Made by a program: the position numbers and the translations under genes. A stretch of 35,590 bases of DNA from Lachnospiraceae bacterium (lineage in GTDB: Bacteria; Bacillota; Clostridia; Lachnospirales; Lachnospiraceae): positions 1-35,590 of the forward strand of contig CAJTCH010000049.1 of NCBI GenBank assembly GCA_910574715.1. The letters are read 5' to 3'. This document shows, piece by piece, positions 16,000 through 23,909 of the stretch; position 1 is the first letter of the stretch, and each line of letters starts with the position of its first letter. A model generated the notes under the pieces. It was not told the DNA's origin. It did no database searches and saw only the letters and a list, made by a program, of their open reading frames with translations.

Positions 16000-16845
16000 G
16001 TGGGAAAATTTAAGAAGGTCGAGATTATCATTCTGGCAGTATTGGTCGTAGTTTTAGCGGGGGCCATAGGCGGCAAAGTATTCTTGAAGAAGGAAGAGCC
16101 GGTACAGACGAAGAAGGTGGAGAAGCCTAAGGAACCTGAGCCGGCGGAAGAGCCTGAGCCCGAGCCAGAACCTGAGCCGCAGCCGGAGCCGGTCGATATC
16201 CCGGTGGATTTCGCTGCATTGAAGGCGCAGAATCCGGATGTATACGCATACATAGAGATCCCGGGGACGCAAGTCTCTTATCCGATTCTCCAGAGTGCGG
16301 ACGGAAGCGTGGATTATCTGAATACGACGCTTCAGAGAACGGCGGGGCTTCCGGGCTCGATCTATACGGAGAATATCAACAGCCAGGAATTTACGGATTT
16401 TAATACGGTGATCTACGGGCATAACATGAAGGACGGATCCATGTTCGGAAGCCTTCACAGTTTCGACAACGAACAGTTTTTCAGGGAACACTCGGAGATC
16501 AATGTCTACATGCCGGATAAGGCGATCAAATACCATATCTATGCGGCGCGGTGGTTTGACGACCGGTATATTCCGGCGAGTTACCCGCTGGAGACACCGG
16601 AGGGCAGGAATCAGTTTTTAAGCGACGTCAGGAATATAGGGCTTTCACCGGCGTATTTCAACGATCAATATACGCCTACAGAGCAGGATTGCCTGATTAC
16701 CTTGTCAACATGTACGTCCAATCCTACGAACCGGCTGTTTATTATCGGAGTTCGGGGAGAGACACATCCTGCGGCGGGAACGGCCGAACCAGAAGGGGAG
16801 AATGTGGCCGGGGCGGTAGCCGCGGAGAGGAAGAGTCCGTCCTGA
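16000..16845 (+). CDS. srtB: Class B sortase
   Basis: A 281-residue membrane-anchored transpeptidase that would attach surface proteins to the cell wall. An N-terminal membrane helix (about residues 8-27, IIILAVLVVVLAGAIGG) is followed by a Glu-Pro repeat spacer (about 45-67), then the sortase fold. Catalytic residues are His141 (YGHNM), Cys238 (TLSTCT) and Arg245 (NRLFII). The helical insertions and DFNTVIYGHNMKDGSMFG are typical of class B. The GTG at 16000 is preferred to ATG 15994, because GGAG ends only 3 bases before the ATG but 9 before the GTG. The C-terminal Ala/Glu/Gly-rich tail ends at a TGA, beyond which the same frame continues with similar composition to a TAA at 16924 (see findings). 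No LPXTG/NPXTG-type substrate gene is visible in the window. Confidence 0.92.
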   Translation: MGKFKKVEIIILAVLVVVLAGAIGGKVFLKKEEPVQTKKVEKPKEPEPAEEPEPEPEPEPQPEPVDIPVDFAALKAQNPDVYAYIEIPGTQVSYPILQSADGSVDYLNTTLQRTAGLPGSIYTENINSQEFTDFNTVIYGHNMKDGSMFGSLHSFDNEQFFREHSEINVYMPDKAIKYHIYAARWFDDRYIPASYPLETPEGRNQFLSDVRNIGLSPAYFNDQYTPTEQDCLITLSTCTSNPTNRLFIIGVRGETHPAAGTAEPEGENVAGAVAAERKSPS

Positions 16846-16930
16846 TCTGTGCAGTCTGGAGCCGCAGGAACAGAAGGTGCGGCCGAGCCGGAAGCTGAAG
16901 GTGCAGAATGCAATTTAGCCAATTAAAGTC

Positions 16931-16959
16931 TTGAAACATGCTCTGAAATGCGATATTAT
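16931..16959 (+). promoter_or_regulatory. Promoter of the leuB-ilvD-ilvB-serC-serA operon
   Basis: TTGAAA (16931-16936), a 17-base spacer and TATTAT (16954-16959): near-consensus sigma-A promoter. The expected leader is only about 55 bases, leaving no room for a T-box or attenuator. A GTTAAA/TTTAAC mini-dyad (16964-16977) lies at about the start of transcription and is the only candidate operator. Confidence 0.75.
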
Positions 16960-17019
16960 AGATGTTAAAGTTTTTAACGGATGAGAAAATGGAACATAAG
17001 AAGAGGAAGGAAGAGGAAT

Positions 17020-18105
17020 ATGAATCTGAAAATCGGAGTGATCAAAGGTGACGGAATCGGACCGGAGATTGTAACAGAAGCCGTGAAGGTGCTTGATAAG
17101 ATATCAGAAATCTATGGACATACTTGTGATTATACGCAGCTCTTGATGGGCGGCGCTTCTATCGATGTGCACGGCGTGCCGCTGACCGATGATACGGTGG
17201 CAGAGGCGAAGAACTGTGACGCAGTATTGATGGGATCCATAGGAGGGGACGCGAAGACATCGCCGTGGTATCAGTTAGAACCGTCAAAGAGACCGGAGGC
17301 GGGGCTCTTGAGAATCCGCAAGGAGCTGAATCTTTTTGCCAACTTAAGACCGGCGGTGCTCTATGATGAACTGAAAGGAGCATGCCCTTTGAAGGAAGAG
17401 ATCACAGCGGGCGGATTTGATATGATGATCATGAGGGAGCTGACCGGAGGCCTGTATTTCGGAGAACGCAAGACCGTCAGCGAGGACGGAGTTATGACGG
17501 CGTATGATTCTCTTACATATAATGAGAATGAGATCCGCAGGATCGCGAGACGCGGATTTGATATTGCCATGAAGCGCAGGAAGAAGGTAACCAGCGTGGA
17601 CAAGGCGAATGTCCTGGATTCTTCCAGGCTGTGGAGGAAGGTCGTGGAGGAAGTGGCGGCAGATTATCCGGAGGTGACATTAGAGCATATGCTGGTGGAT
17701 AACTGTGCCATGCAGTTGGTCAAAGATCCGAAGCAGTTCGACGTAATCCTGACGGAGAATATGTTCGGAGACATATTATCGGACGAGGCGAGTATGGTGA
17801 CCGGTTCTATCGGAATGCTTGCCAGCGCAAGCCTGAATGAGACGAAGTTCGGTCTGTATGAGCCAAGCGGCGGCTCGGCGCCCGATATTGCAGGCAAAGG
17901 CATTGCTAATCCGATCGCGACGATATTGTCTGCGGCGATGATGCTTAAGTTCAGTTTCGATCTGGATAAGGAAGCAGACGCTATCGAGCGGGCAGTTGCG
18001 AAGGTGTTGGAGGAAGGATACCGGACGATTGACATTATGTCTGACGGGAAAGAACAGGTCGGTACAGAGAAGATGGGCGATCTGATCGCAGGATATATCG
18101 AGTAG
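17020..18105 (+). CDS. leuB: 3-isopropylmalate dehydrogenase
   Basis: A 361-residue NAD-dependent enzyme of leucine synthesis that oxidises and decarboxylates 3-isopropylmalate. Visible signatures are IGVIKGDGIGPEIV, LRPA (substrate-binding arginine), MREL TGGLYFGERK, VDKANVL, VDNCAMQLV, NMFGDILSDEAS and GSAPDIAGKGIANPIATI (NAD-binding). ATG 17020 follows GAGGAAGGAAGAGG; the in-frame ATG at 16981 would add a basic 13-residue extension outside the family alignment. It opens the operon, 13 bases ahead of ilvD. The partner genes leuA and leuCD are not in the window, so the pathway must be completed elsewhere. Confidence 0.95.
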   Translation: MNLKIGVIKGDGIGPEIVTEAVKVLDKISEIYGHTCDYTQLLMGGASIDVHGVPLTDDTVAEAKNCDAVLMGSIGGDAKTSPWYQLEPSKRPEAGLLRIRKELNLFANLRPAVLYDELKGACPLKEEITAGGFDMMIMRELTGGLYFGERKTVSEDGVMTAYDSLTYNENEIRRIARRGFDIAMKRRKKVTSVDKANVLDSSRLWRKVVEEVAADYPEVTLEHMLVDNCAMQLVKDPKQFDVILTENMFGDILSDEASMVTGSIGMLASASLNETKFGLYEPSGGSAPDIAGKGIANPIATILSAAMMLKFSFDLDKEADAIERAVAKVLEEGYRTIDIMSDGKEQVGTEKMGDLIAGYIE

Positions 18106-18118
18106 AAAGGGGATTATT

Positions 18119-19789
18119 ATGAGAAGTGATACAGTTACAAAGGGAAAACAGCAGGCGCCCCACCGTTCTTTATTCAACGCGTTAGGGCTTACACCGGAGG
18201 AGATGGAGCGTCCTTTGGTTGGGATCGTAAGCTCCTATAATGAGATCGTTCCGGGACACATGAACCTGGACAAGATCGTCAATGCAGTAAAGCAGGGAGT
18301 AGCCATGGCGGGCGGTACGCCGATCGTATTCCCGGCCATTGCCGTATGCGACGGGATTGCCATGGGACATCTCGGTATGAAGTATTCGCTGGTAACGAGG
18401 GATCTGATCGCGGATTCTACAGAGGCGATGGCAATCGCGCACCAGTTTGACGCGTTGGTGATGGTGCCGAACTGTGATAAGAATGTGCCGGGGCTTCTGA
18501 TGGCGGCGGCAAGGATCAATGTGCCGACCATCTTCGTAAGCGGCGGTCCGATGCTCGCAGGCCATGTGAAGGGAAAGAAGACGAGCCTTTCCAGTATGTT
18601 CGAGGCAGTAGGAGCGAACGCGGCGGGCCTGATCTCTGATGAGGATCTGTGTGAATTCGAGAATAAGACCTGCCCAACCTGCGGTTCTTGTTCCGGTATG
18701 TATACGGCGAACAGTATGAACTGTCTGACTGAGGTCCTTGGAATGGGCCTTGGCGGCAACGGAACGATTCCGGCTGTCCATTCCGCAAGGATCCGTCTTG
18801 CCAAGCAGGCAGGCATGAAGGTGATGGAGCTGTGGGAGAAGAACATCTGCCCAAGGGATATCATGACTGAGAAGGCGGTCCTGAATGCCCTCACCGTAGA
18901 TATGGCGCTTGGATGCTCTACCAACAGTATGCTGCATCTGCCGGCGATCGCTCATGAAATAGGTATGGATTTTGAGATTGATTTCGCGAACGGCATCAGT
19001 GAGAAGACACCGAACCTCTGCCATCTTGCACCGGCAGGTCCCACATATATGGAGGATCTGAATGAAGCGGGCGGCGTCTATGCGGTTATGGCAGAGCTGA
19101 ATAAGAAGAACCTGCTCTATACGGATTGTATGACCGTTACGGGCAAGACTGTAGGGGAGAATATCAAGGATGCGGTCAACAAGGATCCGGAAGTGATCCG
19201 GCCTGTCGAGAATCCTTATACGCCGACCGGAGGGCTTGCCGTATTGAAGGGTAATCTTGCGCCGGACGGCAGTGTTGTGAAGCGTTCTGCAGTGGTAGAA
19301 GAGATGCTGGTGCATGAAGGCCCGGCGAGAGTATTCGACTGTGAGGAGGACGCGATCGACGCCATCAAGGGCGGCAAGATCGTGGCGGGAGACGTGGTCG
19401 TAATCCGCTATGAGGGGCCGAAGGGAGGCCCTGGTATGAGAGAGATGCTTAATCCTACCTCGGCGATCGCGGGTATGGGGCTTGGCTCCAGCGTGGCGCT
19501 GATCACAGACGGACGTTTCAGCGGCGCATCCAGAGGGGCGTCTATCGGACACGTATCTCCGGAGGCGGCAGTGGGCGGACCCATTGCGTTAGTGGAAGAG
19601 GGAGATATCATCAAGATCGATATCCCGAATCTCTCTCTTACGCTTGCAGTATCCGACGAAGAGCTTGAGAAAAGAAGACAGGCATGGCAGCCGAGAGAGC
19701 CGAAGGTTACGACCGGTTATCTGGCGAGATATGCGTCTATGGTAACATCCGGCAACAGAGGAGCGATCCTCACTGTTCCGGGAAAGTAA
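18119..19789 (+). CDS. ilvD: Dihydroxy-acid dehydratase
   Basis: A 556-residue iron-sulfur dehydratase, the common third step of valine/isoleucine (and leucine precursor) synthesis. Cluster cysteines are visible at Cys119 (VPNCDKNVPG) and Cys191 (CPTCGSCSGMYTANSMNC). The N-terminal motif reads NEIVPGHMNL, lacking the 'PCN' cysteine of the oxygen-stable [2Fe-2S] plant-type enzymes and matching the E. coli-type VPGH. An oxygen-sensitive [4Fe-4S] cluster is therefore inferred, which suits an anaerobe. The C-terminus has GPKGGPGMREML and GLGSSVALITDGRFSGAS. It lies 13 bases after leuB and 41 before ilvB. Confidence 0.96.
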   Translation: MRSDTVTKGKQQAPHRSLFNALGLTPEEMERPLVGIVSSYNEIVPGHMNLDKIVNAVKQGVAMAGGTPIVFPAIAVCDGIAMGHLGMKYSLVTRDLIADSTEAMAIAHQFDALVMVPNCDKNVPGLLMAAARINVPTIFVSGGPMLAGHVKGKKTSLSSMFEAVGANAAGLISDEDLCEFENKTCPTCGSCSGMYTANSMNCLTEVLGMGLGGNGTIPAVHSARIRLAKQAGMKVMELWEKNICPRDIMTEKAVLNALTVDMALGCSTNSMLHLPAIAHEIGMDFEIDFANGISEKTPNLCHLAPAGPTYMEDLNEAGGVYAVMAELNKKNLLYTDCMTVTGKTVGENIKDAVNKDPEVIRPVENPYTPTGGLAVLKGNLAPDGSVVKRSAVVEEMLVHEGPARVFDCEEDAIDAIKGGKIVAGDVVVIRYEGPKGGPGMREMLNPTSAIAGMGLGSSVALITDGRFSGASRGASIGHVSPEAAVGGPIALVEEGDIIKIDIPNLSLTLAVSDEELEKRRQAWQPREPKVTTGYLARYASMVTSGNRGAILTVPGK

Positions 19790-19830
19790 GGACCAAGATA
19801 TACAATATAGAGAACAGGAGAATGACAGAT

Positions 19831-21510
19831 ATGCAGTTGACTGGATCAGAGATATTGATCGAATGCCTGAAGGAGCAGGGCGTGGATACCGTGTTCGGTT
19901 ACCCGGGCGGCGCGATTCTGAATGTCTACGATGAATTATATAAACACAGAGATGAGATCACGCATATCCTGACCTCCCATGAGCAGGGAGCCGCCCATGC
20001 AGCCGACGGGTATGCAAGGGCGACAGGGAAGACCGGCGTGTGCTTTGCCACCAGCGGACCGGGAGCAACCAATCTTGTTACGGGGATTGCCACCGCGTAT
20101 ATGGACTCCATACCGATCGTGGCGATCACCTGTAATGTAGGGGTAAATCTTCTGGGAAAAGACAGTTTCCAGGAAATCGACATTGCAGGAGTGACAATGC
20201 CGATCACGAAGCATAACTATATAGTGAAGGATGTGAACGACCTCGCCGACACCATCCGCAAATCCTTCGCTATTGCGAAGAAGGGAAGACCGGGGCCGGT
20301 TCTTATCGACATTCCGAAGGATGTGACGGCGAATAAGGCAGAATATGTGAAGAAGATGCCGGAACCTGTGCTTCCGTCCAAGGAGATCAGCGAGACAGAG
20401 ATCGAAGCGGCTCTCAAGCTGATCCATGAGTCCAAGAAGCCGTATGTATTCGTAGGCGGCGGTGCGATACTCTCGGATGCCAGCGAGGAGCTTCGTACCT
20501 TTGTCGGGAAGGTGGATGCGCCGGTGACCGATTCGCTGATGGGGAAGGGCGCATTTCCGGGAACGGATCCGCTTTATACAGGGATGCTTGGAATGCATGG
20601 CACGAAGACGTCGAATTACGGGGTCAGCGAGTGCGATCTGTTGATCGTTGTCGGCGCCAGGTTCAGCGACCGTGTGACGGGTAATGCGAAGAAGTTCGCG
20701 AGCAACGCGAAGATTCTTCAGTTTGATATCGATCCTGCGGAGATGGATAAGAATGTCCTGATCACTCAGGGAGTGACCGGGGATATCCGTATTGTGCTTG
20801 AGACTCTGAATGAACGGTTGGAACAGCAGGAGCACAGGGAATGGATCGAGAAGATCATGGAATATAAAGGGCGGTATCCGTTAGTCTATCATCCGGATAT
20901 CCTTACAGGCCCGTTCGTGGTGGAAGAGATATACCGTCAGACCGGGGGAGATGCCATCGTGGTAACCGAGGTCGGCCAGCATCAGATGTGGGCGGCGCAG
21001 TTCTATAAGTACACCAAGCCAAGGACGCTGCTTACGTCCGGCGGTCTGGGAACCATGGGATACGGCCTTGGGGCTTCGCTTGGAGCGAAGACGGGACGGC
21101 CGGATAAGGTGGTTGTCAATATCGCGGGAGACGGCTGTTTCCGCATGAATATGAATGAGATCGCGACGGCCGTGCGCCATAATATACCGGTGATCCAGGT
21201 GGTGGTCAACAACCATGTGCTTGGTATGGTGCGCCAGTGGCAGAACCTCTTCTACGGACAGCGTTATTCGGCAACGGTGCTGAATGACGCCGTGGATTTT
21301 GTGAAGCTTGCCGAGGCGATGGGAGCCGAGGGAATCCGTGCGGCGACGCAGGAAGAATTCAGGGAGGCGTTTGCAAGGGCGCTGACGCTTGGCAGACCGG
21401 TAGTCATTGACTGTCAGATCGACGCGGACGACAAGGTGTGGCCGATGGTGGCGCCCGGCAAAGCGATCAGCGAGGTATTCGACGAGAAAGATCTCGAAGA
21501 AGGCAGATAG
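19831..21510 (+). CDS. ilvB: Acetolactate synthase, large (catalytic) subunit
   Basis: A 559-residue thiamine-diphosphate/FAD enzyme that makes 2-acetolactate or 2-aceto-2-hydroxybutyrate. Motifs: VFGYPGGAILNVYDELY, catalytic glutamate in SHEQGAAHAADGYARA, GPGATNLVTGIATAYMDS, the quinone/FAD-type region QEIDIAGVTMPITKHNY, and the ThDP-binding GDGCFRMNMNEIATA ... NN. The FAD-region similarity marks a biosynthetic AHAS rather than the catabolic FAD-less AlsS. ATG 19831 lies 10 bases after AGGAG; the in-frame ATG 19822 is only 1 base from it. The regulatory subunit gene ilvN and the reductoisomerase ilvC do not follow; serC is next, 28 bases on. Confidence 0.94.
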   Translation: MQLTGSEILIECLKEQGVDTVFGYPGGAILNVYDELYKHRDEITHILTSHEQGAAHAADGYARATGKTGVCFATSGPGATNLVTGIATAYMDSIPIVAITCNVGVNLLGKDSFQEIDIAGVTMPITKHNYIVKDVNDLADTIRKSFAIAKKGRPGPVLIDIPKDVTANKAEYVKKMPEPVLPSKEISETEIEAALKLIHESKKPYVFVGGGAILSDASEELRTFVGKVDAPVTDSLMGKGAFPGTDPLYTGMLGMHGTKTSNYGVSECDLLIVVGARFSDRVTGNAKKFASNAKILQFDIDPAEMDKNVLITQGVTGDIRIVLETLNERLEQQEHREWIEKIMEYKGRYPLVYHPDILTGPFVVEEIYRQTGGDAIVVTEVGQHQMWAAQFYKYTKPRTLLTSGGLGTMGYGLGASLGAKTGRPDKVVVNIAGDGCFRMNMNEIATAVRHNIPVIQVVVNNHVLGMVRQWQNLFYGQRYSATVLNDAVDFVKLAEAMGAEGIRAATQEEFREAFARALTLGRPVVIDCQIDADDKVWPMVAPGKAISEVFDEKDLEEGR

Positions 21511-21538
21511 AACTAGGTCAGAAAATGGAGGAATGAAT

Positions 21539-22621
21539 ATGAGCAGAGTGTACAATTTTTCAGCAGGACCTGCGGTATTGCCGGAGGAAGTGCTAAGGGA
21601 AGCGGCAGAAGAGATGTTAGACTATCAGGGAACCGGGATGTCCGTGATGGAAATGAGTCACCGCTCGAAGGCATACAAGGATATCATCGAAGAGGCAGAG
21701 GCGGATCTTCGTGATCTGATGGGGATTCCAGATGATTATGAGGTATTGTTCCTGCAGGGCGGCGCGTCTCAGCAGTTTGCCATGATCCCGATGAACCTGA
21801 TGAAGAATAAGGCGGCAGACTATATTGTGACCGGACAGTGGGCGAAGAAGGCGAGCGAGGAGGCGAAGAAGTACGGAAGAGTCAATATCATAGCTTCTTC
21901 CGCAGACAAGACGTTCTCCTATATTCCGGACTGCAGCGACCTTCCGGTCTCAGAAGATGCGGATTATGTGTATATATGCGAGAATAATACCATTTACGGG
22001 ACGAAATACAAAGAACTGCCCAATACGAAGGGTAAGATATTGGTAGCCGATGTCTCCTCCTGTTTTCTCTCAGAGCCGGTCGATGTTACGAAGTACGGAG
22101 TCATATACGGCGGCGTGCAGAAGAATATCGGCCCTGCGGGTACAGTGATCGTGATCATCCGCAGGGACCTGATCACGGAAGACGTGCTTCCCGGCACGCC
22201 GACCATGCTTAAGTATAAGACTCACGCGGATGCAGGTTCTCTCTACAATACGCCGCCGACATACGGTATATACATCTGCGGCAAGGTGTTCAAGTGGCTT
22301 AAGAAGCAGGGCGGTCTTGCAGCCATGAAGGAGAGGAACGAGAAGAAGGCGAAGATCCTGTACGATTATCTGGATCAGAGCAGGATGTTCCGGGGAACAG
22401 TAGAAGCGAAAGACCGTTCTCTGATGAATGTTCCTTTTGTGGCGGTGGATGAGGAGTTGGACGCTAAGTTCGTCAAAGAAGCGAAGGCGGCAGGATTTGA
22501 GAACCTTAAGGGGCACCGCACGGTGGGCGGAATGCGTGCAAGTATCTATAACGCGATGCCTGTGGAAGGTGTGGAGGCTCTGGTGGCATTTATGAAGAAG
22601 TTTGAAGAGGAGAATCTGTAA
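21539..22621 (+). CDS. serC: Phosphoserine aminotransferase
   Basis: A 360-residue class V PLP aminotransferase that converts 3-phosphohydroxypyruvate to phosphoserine. Signatures are YNFSAGPAVLPEEVL at the start, EMSHRSK, FLQGGASQQFAMIPMNL, TGQWAKKA, and the PLP-lysine motif YGGVQKNIGPAG (Lys195). The C-terminus has KGHRTVGGMRASIYNAMP. ATG 21539 has GGAGG 7 bases upstream, while ATG 21533 is only 1 base from it. It ends 2 bases before serA, so the two serine genes are tightly coupled. Confidence 0.95.
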   Translation: MSRVYNFSAGPAVLPEEVLREAAEEMLDYQGTGMSVMEMSHRSKAYKDIIEEAEADLRDLMGIPDDYEVLFLQGGASQQFAMIPMNLMKNKAADYIVTGQWAKKASEEAKKYGRVNIIASSADKTFSYIPDCSDLPVSEDADYVYICENNTIYGTKYKELPNTKGKILVADVSSCFLSEPVDVTKYGVIYGGVQKNIGPAGTVIVIIRRDLITEDVLPGTPTMLKYKTHADAGSLYNTPPTYGIYICGKVFKWLKKQGGLAAMKERNEKKAKILYDYLDQSRMFRGTVEAKDRSLMNVPFVAVDEELDAKFVKEAKAAGFENLKGHRTVGGMRASIYNAMPVEGVEALVAFMKKFEEENL

Positions 22622-22623
22622 TC

Positions 22624-23787
22624 ATGTATAAATATCATTGCTTGAATCCGGTCTCTGACGTAGGGCTGGAACAATTTACGGAAGAGTACGTCCCGGTAAG
22701 TACGATGGAGAAGGCGGATGCCGTGCTGGTTAGAAGCGCTGTCATGCATGACATGGAATTTACGCCGGATCTCAAGGTGATCGCGCGTGCCGGCGCCGGA
22801 GTCAATAATATACCGCTGGAGAGATGCGCTGAGGAAGGGATCGTGGTATTCAATACGCCGGGCGCCAATGCCAACGGTGTAAAGGAGCTTGTGATCGCTG
22901 GGATGCTTCTTGCATCCAGAGACATCATCGGCGGCATTAATTGGGTTCAGGAGAATGAAGAGGACGGCAATATCGCCAAAGACGCAGAGAAAGCGAAGAA
23001 GGCGTTCGCAGGCTGTGAACTAGAGGGTAAGAAGCTTGGAGTCATAGGGCTTGGAGCGATCGGTGTGCTGGTGGCTAATGCGGCTACGGCTCTTGGGATG
23101 GATGTGTACGGCTATGACCCGTATGTGTCGGTAGATTCTGCGTGGAGGCTGTCGCGAAGCATCCATCACGCGAAGACGGTAGATGAGCTGTACGGAGATT
23201 GTGATTATATTACGATCCATGTGCCGGCGATAGAGAGCACCAAGGGGATGATCGACAAGGATGCCATCGGTCTGATGAAGAAGGGTGTCGTCGTATTGAA
23301 TTTTGCAAGAAATGTTCTTGTGGATGAAGAAGCCATGGTGGACGCGTTGGTGTCCGGTCATGTGAAGCACTATGTATCGGATTTCCCAACGCCCGTTACT
23401 GCCGGAGTCAAGGGGGCGATCGTGATACCGCATCTCGGCGCGTCTACGGAGGAGTCTGAGGATAACTGCGCGAAGATGGCGGTCAAGGAGCTGAGGAATT
23501 ACCTGGAGAACGGTAATATCAAGAATTCCGCGAACTATCCGGACTGTGATATGGGAATGAGAGGGGATAATACCAGAATCCTCCTTCTGCACCGCAACGT
23601 TCCGAATATGATCGGCCAGTTCACGAAGATCCTGGCGAATGACAATATGAATATTGCCGATCTGACCAATAAGAGCAAGGGGAAGTATGCCTATACGATG
23701 ATCGATGTTGACAGTCCCGTTTCTGACAAGGTTGCAGAAGAACTCAGTGCGGTGAAGGAAGTTCTCCGCGTTCGAATTATTAAGTGA
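22624..23787 (+). CDS. serA: D-3-phosphoglycerate dehydrogenase with C-terminal ACT domain
   Basis: A 387-residue NAD-dependent enzyme, first step of serine synthesis. The order is substrate domain, Rossmann domain with GVIGLGAIGVLVANAA, return to the substrate domain, then an ACT domain (about 318-387: LLLHRNVPNMIGQFTKIL) that in this family senses serine. Catalytic Arg229 (NFARN) and His270 (PHLGAST) are present. The segment holding the third catalytic residue, normally 'DVFxxEP', reads SDFPTP, with Pro257 in place of the glutamate. This is a short form lacking the ASB domain. It is the last gene of the operon; only a weak AT-rich hairpin follows. Confidence 0.92.
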   Translation: MYKYHCLNPVSDVGLEQFTEEYVPVSTMEKADAVLVRSAVMHDMEFTPDLKVIARAGAGVNNIPLERCAEEGIVVFNTPGANANGVKELVIAGMLLASRDIIGGINWVQENEEDGNIAKDAEKAKKAFAGCELEGKKLGVIGLGAIGVLVANAATALGMDVYGYDPYVSVDSAWRLSRSIHHAKTVDELYGDCDYITIHVPAIESTKGMIDKDAIGLMKKGVVVLNFARNVLVDEEAMVDALVSGHVKHYVSDFPTPVTAGVKGAIVIPHLGASTEESEDNCAKMAVKELRNYLENGNIKNSANYPDCDMGMRGDNTRILLLHRNVPNMIGQFTKILANDNMNIADLTNKSKGKYAYTMIDVDSPVSDKVAEELSAVKEVLRVRIIK

Positions 23788-23825
23788 TTTTTAAGAATAA
23801 TTAAAAAATCTTAACATAAGATGCA

Positions 23826-23854
23826 TTGTAATCTATTTGGAATTCCTGTATACT
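23826..23854 (+). promoter_or_regulatory. Promoter for the polysaccharide deacetylase gene
   Basis: TTGTAA (23826-23831), a 17-base spacer and TATACT (23849-23854), 55 bases before the start codon. Confidence 0.65.
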
Positions 23855-23909
23855 CAATATAACAAGTTTAGTTTTTAGCGGGTTGTGAGACCATAGGGGA
23901 GATATACAG

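Noticed and set aside
16960..17019. T-box or leader-peptide attenuator before leuB
   Set aside because: Only about 55 bases separate the promoter from the start. No T-box sequence, specifier hairpin or leucine-rich leader peptide is visible.
18182..19552. Long (456-codon) open frame on the minus strand opposite ilvD
   Set aside because: ilvD on the plus strand has a full set of family motifs. The antisense frame has Arg/His-rich, low-hydrophobicity composition typical of a codon-bias shadow, and no family resemblance.
19936..20835. Minus-strand open frame of 299 codons opposite ilvB
   Set aside because: Antisense shadow of a well-supported acetolactate synthase; His/Arg-rich translation without motifs.
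23791..23814. AT-only dyad TTAAGA/TCTTAA after serA as an intrinsic terminator
   Set aside because: The stem is only 6 A/T pairs with a 12-base loop and no following T-run; too weak to call.
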